Shown here: positions 58,734-64,000 of the stretch, in pieces
Layout of the letters: each line of letters opens with the position of its first letter
Numbering within the stretch: position 1 is the first letter of the stretch
Assembly (NCBI RefSeq): GCF_020080045.1
Contig: NZ_CP083451.1
Coordinates: forward strand, 3,273,001 to 3,337,000
Origin: Comamonas odontotermitis
GTDB taxonomy: Bacteria; Pseudomonadota; Gammaproteobacteria; Burkholderiales; Burkholderiaceae_C
Length of the DNA: 64,000 nt
Reading direction: 5' to 3'
Notes under the pieces: generated by a model
What the model was told of the DNA's origin: nothing
Database searches by the model: none
What the model saw: the letters and a program-made list of their open reading frames with translations, nothing else
Translations under genes and position numbers: made by a program

Positions 58734-60035
58734 ATGTCCAAACTCATCGTGCACGGCGGCACACCCTTGCAGGGCCGCATCATTCCCTCGTCCAACAAAA
58801 ACGCCGTGCTGCCCGTGCTATGCGCCACCCTGCTGACCAGCGAGCCGCTGGCCCTGCATGGCGTGCCTGACATCACCGACGTGCGCAAGATTCTCGATAT
58901 CTTCGAGAAGCTCGGCTCCAGCGTTGACATGGACTACCAGACGGGTGAGCTGAGGCTGCACCACCGCGACACACATTTCGACGCCTGCAAGCACCACCTG
59001 CCCGAAGAGATGCGCTCATCCATCATGCTGGTGCCGCCGCTGCTGGCCCGCTTTGGCGTGGCGCGGCTGGAGGACAACGTCAAGGGCTGCACCCTGGGCG
59101 TGCGCGAGATCGATCCGCATATCGAGGTCTTCCGCCGCTTTGGCGGGCGCGTGGAGCACGGCGAAGGCTCGCTGATCGTGCGTGCCGACGAGAAACTGCA
59201 CGCTACCCAGCACTGGCTGGATTACGCCTCCGTCACCACCACCGAGAACTTCGTGCTGTGCGCAGCCACGGCCCAGGGCACCTCAGTGCTGACCAATGCA
59301 GCCTGCGAGCCGCATGTGCAGGAGTTCTGCCGCTTCATGGCCATGCTGGGCGCGCAGATCGAAGGCATCGGCACTTCGCGTCTGACGGTGCATGGCGTGC
59401 AGAAGCTGGGCGGCGGCGATTTCCACTTCGAGGAAGACTTTCACGAAATCACCACCTTCCTGGCGCTCGGCGCCATCACCGGTGGTGACGTGCAGGTACG
59501 TAACCGCACGCCTGATAACTTTCCGCTGATCGACCGCACCTTTGCCAAGTTCGGCGTGCAGATCGAACACAAGGACGGCTGGTCGCGTGCCATCCGCACC
59601 GGCCCGCTCAAGGTCGAAACGCCCTTCACCCGCAATGTGCTCACCAAGGTCGAAGCGGCTCCCTGGCCTTACTTCCCGGTCGACCTGCTGCCGATCTTCA
59701 TCGCCCTGGGCGTGCGCGCCGAAGGCAATGCCATGTTCTGGAACAAGGTGTACGACGGCGCTCTGGGCTGGACGGGCGAGCTGTCCAAGTTTGGCGCCCA
59801 CGTCTTCTCGTCCGACCCGCACCGTATTGTGACCCTGGGCGGCAACCCGCTGAGCCCCGCCGTGGTCGAGAGCCCCTACATCATCCGCGTGGCCATCGCC
59901 CTGTTCATGGTGGCCGCCAGCATCCCCGGCCGCTCCGAGATTCGCAACGCCGCCCCCATCAAACGCGCGCATCCCCGTTTTGTTGAAAACCTGCAAAGCC
60001 TGGGCGCCAAGGTGGAATGGGCTGGCGAAAACTAA
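58734..60035 (+). CDS. UDP-N-acetylglucosamine 1-carboxyvinyltransferase (MurA) homologue
   Basis: A 433-residue EPSP-synthase-fold enzyme. Key MurA residues are in place: Lys in SSNKNAVLP, catalytic Cys in VKGCTLGVREIDPHIE, TTENFVLCAATAQGTS, Asp in APWPYFPVDLLPIF and a C-terminal Arg in HPRFVENLQSLGAKVE. It would transfer enolpyruvate to UDP-GlcNAc for peptidoglycan. However, several usual MurA signatures are altered (for example SSNKNA for SGAKNA, EIDPHIEVFRRFGG for the usual DLHL segment), so it may be a second, divergent MurA paralogue. Confidence 0.82.
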   Translation: MSKLIVHGGTPLQGRIIPSSNKNAVLPVLCATLLTSEPLALHGVPDITDVRKILDIFEKLGSSVDMDYQTGELRLHHRDTHFDACKHHLPEEMRSSIMLVPPLLARFGVARLEDNVKGCTLGVREIDPHIEVFRRFGGRVEHGEGSLIVRADEKLHATQHWLDYASVTTTENFVLCAATAQGTSVLTNAACEPHVQEFCRFMAMLGAQIEGIGTSRLTVHGVQKLGGGDFHFEEDFHEITTFLALGAITGGDVQVRNRTPDNFPLIDRTFAKFGVQIEHKDGWSRAIRTGPLKVETPFTRNVLTKVEAAPWPYFPVDLLPIFIALGVRAEGNAMFWNKVYDGALGWTGELSKFGAHVFSSDPHRIVTLGGNPLSPAVVESPYIIRVAIALFMVAASIPGRSEIRNAAPIKRAHPRFVENLQSLGAKVEWAGEN

Positions 60036-60054
60036 AGCTACACTTTAGATAGCA

Positions 60055-60091
60055 AAAAGCGCTTGCTGCATCTGCGGCAAGCGCTTTTTTA
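60055..60091 (+). terminator. Terminator after the MurA homologue
   Basis: AAAAGCGCTTGC pairs with GCAAGCGCTTTT, followed by further T residues. It resembles the AGCGCTT-armed intergenic repeats of related genomes. Confidence 0.88.
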
Positions 60092-60117
60092 TTACCCGTT
60101 TCAGCCAAGAAACGCCG

Positions 60118-61035
60118 TCAGACAACCGCCTGCGTATCTCTTGCAGCCTTCTGCGGCACGGGCGCTGTGGCAGGTGCTGGCCTTGAGGTGAGCGCGCTGC
60201 CCATGGCCGCCACCATGATGGCGCCGATGGCCGACCACTGGACCGGGCTCAGATGTTCCCCGAGCACCAGCATACCGGCAATCGCCGCAATGGCAGGTTC
60301 TGTGGCCAGCATGGTCGAGAACGTACCGGGCGACAGCCGCTTCAAGGCAAACATTTCGAGCGAATACGGGATCGCACTCGACACGGCGGCCACAGCCAGC
60401 CCGTAGAGCAGGATCGAAGGGCTCAGAAGCTTGGCGCCCGCCTCGGCAATGCCAAACGGCACCACCACAAATGCAGCGGCCAACAGCCCCAGCGACACGA
60501 CCATGCCGCCATGCATATGGCCGGCCCGCTTGCCCAGCACGATGTAGCCGGCCCAGCAGGCGGCGGCAATGCCGGCATACAGCAGGCCCAGCGGATCGAG
60601 GTGCCCCACCTGCACGCCGAACATCGGCAGAATCAGCAGCATGAACAGACCCGTGGCCGCCAGCCCCAGCCAGAAAAAGTCCAGCCAGCGCCGCGATGTG
60701 AGCACGGCCACGGACAGCGGGCCGATGAACTCGATTGCCACCGTCACCCCGAACGGCAGGCGCTTGATCGCCATGTAGAACAGCAGGTTCATCAAACCCA
60801 GCACAGCGCCGAAGATGGCAATCTGCCGCAGATTGGCACGGCTTGGCCCAAAACGCCATGGGCGCCAGATGGCCAGCAGCAGCAGCGCCGAAAAGCCCAC
60901 CCGCAGCGCCGTGGTGCCCTGCGCACCAACGACAGGAAACAAGTGCTTGGCAAAGCTAGTGCCCAGGCACAGAGATGTGACCGAAGCCAGGACCGCCACC
61001 GATGGCAGCACGCGCTGCCCCAAGGAATTTTGCAT
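60118..61035 (-). CDS. EamA/RhtA-type amino acid exporter
   Basis: A 305-residue membrane protein from ATG 61035 (MQNSLGQRVLPSVAVLASV); the frame extends upstream but without support. It has about ten membrane segments as in the drug/metabolite transporter superfamily. The segment KRLPFGVTVAIEFIGPLSVAVLTSRRWLDF is typical of RhtA, the threonine/homoserine exporter. It is divergent from an Lrp/AsnC regulator, which probably controls it in response to an amino acid. Confidence 0.87.
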   Translation of the reverse strand: MQNSLGQRVLPSVAVLASVTSLCLGTSFAKHLFPVVGAQGTTALRVGFSALLLLAIWRPWRFGPSRANLRQIAIFGAVLGLMNLLFYMAIKRLPFGVTVAIEFIGPLSVAVLTSRRWLDFFWLGLAATGLFMLLILPMFGVQVGHLDPLGLLYAGIAAACWAGYIVLGKRAGHMHGGMVVSLGLLAAAFVVVPFGIAEAGAKLLSPSILLYGLAVAAVSSAIPYSLEMFALKRLSPGTFSTMLATEPAIAAIAGMLVLGEHLSPVQWSAIGAIMVAAMGSALTSRPAPATAPVPQKAARDTQAVV

Positions 61036-61134
61036 GGACGAGATAATATTGCGAAGCTGCCAAGTAAATTGCGCAAAATTGCACTGCAACATGCAACTTC
61101 CACTCTGTCCGCCATGGCAATGTGAGCCTCGCCG

Positions 61135-61605
61135 ATGAAAGCCGATCTCGACCCCTTTGACTGGGCCATTCTGGCCATTCTGCAAAGGAACAACCTCACC
61201 CCGCAACGCGAAATTGCCGAACGGGTGCATCTGTCGCCCGCCGCCGTGCAGCGGCGCATTCGTCGCCTGCAGGACAGCGGGGTGATCGCGGCCAATACCG
61301 CCCAGCTCAACCCCGAAGCCGTCGGCCGGCCACTGACGATTCTGATCGAGGTGCAGCTGGTCAATGAGCTCGATGCACTGACCGCCGGATTTCGTACCCG
61401 CGTGGCGGCCGAGCCCGCCGTGCAGCAGTGCTACAGCACCACAGGGCACACGGATTACCTGCTCGTCGTCACGGCCGCCGACATGCAGGAGTACCAGGCC
61501 ATCACCCAGCGACTGTTCGGCGGCGACCAGAACATCCAGCGCTTCACGACCTCCATCGCCCTGGCTACTCTCAAGCGCAGCCTGCAGATGCCATTGCCAG
61601 GCTGA
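61135..61605 (+). CDS. Lrp/AsnC-family regulator
   Basis: A 156-residue protein starting MKADLDPFDWAILAILQRNNLTPQREIAERVHLSPAAVQRRIRRLQDSGVI, the typical Lrp helix-turn-helix. The RAM ligand domain follows (ILIEVQLVNE, VQQCYSTTGHTDYLLVVTAADMQEYQAITQRLF). It lies 99 bases from the divergent RhtA-type exporter start. Confidence 0.93.
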   Translation: MKADLDPFDWAILAILQRNNLTPQREIAERVHLSPAAVQRRIRRLQDSGVIAANTAQLNPEAVGRPLTILIEVQLVNELDALTAGFRTRVAAEPAVQQCYSTTGHTDYLLVVTAADMQEYQAITQRLFGGDQNIQRFTTSIALATLKRSLQMPLPG

Positions 61606-61849
61606 ACAAACCGTGTCCGCATCGGAGTCTGAATTCGCTATTCAAAATATAGCAATCCGTATTCACCGGCTGCACGGAATGGCCTGATCCATTGGTATAT
61701 CTGCAGAATTTGGGCGTCCGTTTTAGGTCCATTTGGCAGCTTTCGCCCGCACTCTACCGAGCATTGCATTTGACCTTCTCACCACCATCTACTTGCTATC
61801 TGTAGCAGGCGGGCAGAAGCCTCCTGCGCTCTCTTCAAGAGGACGCACC
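61606..61849. other. Intergenic region before the pirin gene
   Basis: About 240 bases. It contains a small inverted repeat GCTAT-TCAAAAT-ATAGC (61636-61653) of the kind found scattered in related genomes. No gene is supported. Confidence 0.4.
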
Positions 61850-62917
61850 ATGCAAGACAACCACCCCACCATCATCCTCAGCGCCCAGGCCCTGGACCAA
61901 CGCCTGCCGGGCATCGATCCGTTCATCTTCGGCATGTACCACCAGGACCGCTATCCCGCAGGCAATGGCCAGTTGGGTCCCGGGCAGGAGTTGCTGCAAG
62001 GCCGCGAGATCGGCATGGACTTCAGCGGCAAGGACGGCTTCAGCATGTACCACGGCGAGCAGGTGCCGGGTTTTCCTGCGCACCCGCACCGAGGGTTCGA
62101 GACAGTCACCATCGTGCGCAAGGGTCTGGTGGACCATGCAGACTCCCTGGGCGCCACAGCCCGCTATGGCGAAGGTGATGTGCAGTGGCTCACCACCGGC
62201 TCGGGCGTGCAGCATGGAGAGATGTTTCCCCTGGTGCACGAGGACAAGGACAACACGCTCGATCTGCTTCAGATCTGGCTGAACCTGCCCGCCAAGAACA
62301 AGATGGCGCCGCCCGATTTCACCATGTTCTGGGCGCATGACATTCCGCATGTGCGGCAATCCGATGCCCAGGGCCGCCAAAGCGAGGTGGAAGTGATTGC
62401 GGGCGATTACGTACCCGTTCATTCAGGCGCTGGCGACAGACCGACGCTGGCGAGGGCGCTGGTACCGCCCACCCATTCCTGGGCCAGCGAGCCGGGGGCT
62501 GATGTGGCGATCTGGATCATCCGCCTGGAGCCCGGTGCCAGCCTGGTGCTGCCCGCCGCCAGCAGCCAGGCGCGCCGCGCACTCTATCTGACAACAGGCT
62601 CTACCCTGACGGTGGACGGCCAGCGCTTTCACCAGCCGGTGATGGTGGAAGTGCTGCCCGATCACCCTGCGCCGCTGCGCAACGACGGCAACGAGGTGGT
62701 CGAAGTGCTAATGCTGCAAGGCAAGCCCATTGGCGAGCCCGTGGCATCTCACGGCCCGATTGTGATGAACACCCAGCAAGAGGTCATTCAGGCGGTGCAT
62801 GATTTTCAGCGCACCCAGTTTGGCGGCTGGCCCTGGCCCAGCCATGCCCATACCCATGGCACCAGGGGCCGGTTTGCCCAGCATCCCGATGGCCGGGTGG
62901 AAACGCCGCAGGCCTGA
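61850..62917 (+). CDS. Pirin family protein
   Basis: A 355-residue protein from ATG 61850 with an AGAGGA site. The N-terminal cupin shows the pirin metal motif: FPAHPHRGFETVTIVRKGLVDHADSLGATARYGEGDVQWLTTGSGVQHGEMFP, with His-x-His and a later His and Glu. The C-terminal cupin contains LVLPAASSQARRALYLTTGS. It is longer than the typical 230-290 residues because of a C-terminal extension (QRTQFGGWPWPSHAHTHGTRGRF). Some pirins oxidise quercetin; the role here is unknown. Confidence 0.92.
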   Translation: MQDNHPTIILSAQALDQRLPGIDPFIFGMYHQDRYPAGNGQLGPGQELLQGREIGMDFSGKDGFSMYHGEQVPGFPAHPHRGFETVTIVRKGLVDHADSLGATARYGEGDVQWLTTGSGVQHGEMFPLVHEDKDNTLDLLQIWLNLPAKNKMAPPDFTMFWAHDIPHVRQSDAQGRQSEVEVIAGDYVPVHSGAGDRPTLARALVPPTHSWASEPGADVAIWIIRLEPGASLVLPAASSQARRALYLTTGSTLTVDGQRFHQPVMVEVLPDHPAPLRNDGNEVVEVLMLQGKPIGEPVASHGPIVMNTQQEVIQAVHDFQRTQFGGWPWPSHAHTHGTRGRFAQHPDGRVETPQA

Positions 62918-62950
62918 CCTGCCGCTACTCGAAGAAATGCCACAAAAGCA

Positions 62951-62976
62951 GAACCCGCCAATGGCGGGTTCTCTTC
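62951..62976 (+). terminator. Intrinsic terminator after the pirin gene
   Basis: Stem GAACCCGCC with GGCGGGTTC, loop AAT, followed by a T-rich stretch. Confidence 0.75.
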
Positions 62977-63036
62977 GTATTAATCAGTGCATGGCACCCA
63001 TCCTGGGTGGAAATTGATATTCATCAAGATCGTAAA

Positions 63037-63708
63037 TTACGCAGCGATCTGATCCAGCCCGCCATACACCCACCAAGCCAGGGTCAGCATCATCACGCCG
63101 GTCAGCCCATCAAGAATGCGCCAGGAAAGCGGATTGGCAAACAGCTTCTGCATGCGCTTGCCCGCATGTGCCAGGGTGACGAACCAGGTGAGGCTGGCAC
63201 AGGCTGCGCCCAGCACAAACACCCATTTGAGCATGCCGTCCTGGCGGGCGCCGATGGAGCCGACCAGCACGACCGTATCCAGGTATACGTGCGGGTTGAA
63301 CAAGGTGATGACCACCAGCGCGCCCAGCACGCTCCAGAGGCTGCGACGGGCGGCGGCGGTGGTCTTCTCGGCAGCGTCGCCATCGGCGCTCGCGCCCAAA
63401 GAAGCATCAGGCGCCGTCACCATGCGCCACAGCGCCATCAGGCCGTAGGCGAGCAGAAAGATCGCGCCGCCCAGCGTGAGGTAATAGGCCAGCCTGGGCG
63501 AATCGCCCAGCACTTGCGCCATGCCAGCCACACCGATACCGATCAGCAGGGCATCGGCCAGCACGCACCAGGCCACGCAGGCTCGGATGTGCTGCCCATT
63601 GACGGCCTGGCGCAGCACATACAGGTTCTGCGCGCCGATCGACACGATGAGGGACAGGCAGACGGTAAAGCCTGCCAGCCAGGTAGAAGTCATTGTTGTA
63701 GTCCACAT
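63037..63708 (-). CDS. LysE/ArgO-family amino acid exporter
   Basis: A 223-residue membrane protein with about six membrane segments. SLIVSIGAQNLYVLRQAVNG is the typical ArgO/LysE start (IGAQN), and VVITLFNPHVYLDTVVLVGSIGA the second conserved region. It exports arginine and/or lysine. It is divergent from an ArgP/LysG-type LysR regulator gene, the standard arrangement for this exporter. Confidence 0.93.
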   Translation of the reverse strand: MWTTTMTSTWLAGFTVCLSLIVSIGAQNLYVLRQAVNGQHIRACVAWCVLADALLIGIGVAGMAQVLGDSPRLAYYLTLGGAIFLLAYGLMALWRMVTAPDASLGASADGDAAEKTTAAARRSLWSVLGALVVITLFNPHVYLDTVVLVGSIGARQDGMLKWVFVLGAACASLTWFVTLAHAGKRMQKLFANPLSWRILDGLTGVMMLTLAWWVYGGLDQIAA

Positions 63709-63779
63709 AGGCGGTGATTGTGCGCCGCCGCAATAATTAAGTAAAATTAAATAATCTGAATCATATGAAGCAATGCTAA
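63709..63779. promoter_or_regulatory. Divergent promoter region of exporter and LysR regulator
   Basis: Seventy-one bases with the AT-rich core TAATTAAGTAAAATTAAATAAT, presumably bound by the LysR-type regulator. Confidence 0.6.
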
Positions 63780-64000
63780 ATGCTGGACTACCTGGGATTG
63801 GCCGCTCTTGCCGCCGTGGTGCGTGAAGGCAGCTTTGAGCGCGCCGCCAAGAAATTGCATGTCACGCCTTCGGCGGTGTCGCAGCGCGTCAAGCAGCTCG
63901 AAGAGCGCACCGGCCAGGTGCTGGTGCAGCGCGGCAACCCTTGCACCGGCACCGAGGCGGGTCGGCGCCTGTGCCTGCATCTGGAGCAGGTGGCACTGCT
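63780..64000 (+). CDS. ArgP/LysG-type LysR regulator, partial (runs off right edge)
   Basis: Seventy-three residues are visible from ATG 63780: MLDYLGLAALAAVVREGSFE, RAAKKLHVTPSAVSQRVKQLEERTGQVLVQRG and on. This is a LysR N-terminal helix-turn-helix; the (V/I)TPSAVSQR(V/I)KQLEE form is characteristic of ArgP/IciA/LysG regulators. Divergence from the ArgO-type exporter supports this. Confidence 0.92.
   Translation, partial: MLDYLGLAALAAVVREGSFERAAKKLHVTPSAVSQRVKQLEERTGQVLVQRGNPCTGTEAGRRLCLHLEQVAL

Noticed and set aside
60118..61449. Longer 443-codon version of the RhtA-type exporter
   Set aside because: The added 138 N-terminal codons are antisense to the Lrp/AsnC regulator and the divergent promoter region; ATG 61035 begins the first membrane segment.
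1..64000. CRISPR arrays and insertion sequences
   Set aside because: No evenly spaced 24-40 base repeats with unique spacers, no cas genes and no transposase genes were seen. The GTGCAC array and the adhesin repeats are inside coding sequence and irregular in spacing.

Overview
The window is from the chromosome of a betaproteobacterium, most probably a member of the Comamonadaceae (Comamonas, Delftia or Acidovorax type). The evidence is the GC-rich coding, the beta-proteobacterial forms of RelA, OmpR/EnvZ, IspD-IspF, Mfd, SerB and RhtA, and a short repeat carrying inverted AGCGCTT-like arms (53153-53215) of a kind I recall from these genomes. Genus cannot be fixed from sequence alone.

Bases 1 to about 32,430 are the right part of a siphovirus-type prophage integrated at a tRNA-Val(GAC) gene; its left end lies outside the window. 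On the minus strand, read right to left, it carries a lambda-like early region and then the late genes. The early region is Cro-like regulator, CII-like protein, O-like replication protein with iteron-like repeats, primase-helicase, small genes and a candidate Q-type antiterminator. The late genes are two tRNAs, HNH nuclease, TerS, TerL, portal, ClpP-type protease, HK97-type capsid, connector and tail genes, a frameshifted tail chaperone pair and a 2090-aa tape measure protein with a lytic transglycosylase domain. The plus strand carries the CI-type repressor and, behind a second promoter with the same operators, a left-operon analogue: an Excalibur-type secreted protein, an RNA polymerase alpha-CTD-like protein, zinc-knuckle miniproteins, Arc-like ribbon-helix-helix regulators, a KilA-N protein, two similar unknown proteins, excisionase and integrase. 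Lysis genes are not in the window.

Bases 32,430 to 46,311 are ordinary host genes: tRNA-Val, relA, an alpha/beta hydrolase, 3-hydroxybutyrate dehydrogenase, ompR-envZ, a GFA-family protein, ispF, ispD, mfd and serB.

Bases 46,268 to 56,390 form an accessory locus and are the most interesting part. A hybrid sensor kinase, an orphan family-5 solute-binding protein and a NarL/FixJ response regulator lie on the minus strand. They diverge from a three-gene plus-strand operon: a small secreted protein, a CsgG/HfaB-like outer-membrane lipoprotein with an extra OmpA-like tail, and a 1022-aa secreted repeat protein rich in Ala, Asn, Ser, Thr and Gly. Order and gene types match the holdfast anchor operon hfaA-hfaB-hfaD of Caulobacter. 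I infer a surface fibre or amyloid-like adhesin system controlled by a dedicated two-component pathway.

Bases 56,606 to 64,000 return to host genes: an Ala-rich exported protein, a DUF3820 protein, a MetQ-like binding protein, a MurA homologue, an RhtA-type exporter divergent from an Lrp/AsnC regulator, a pirin, and an ArgO-type exporter divergent from the start of an ArgP-type LysR regulator.
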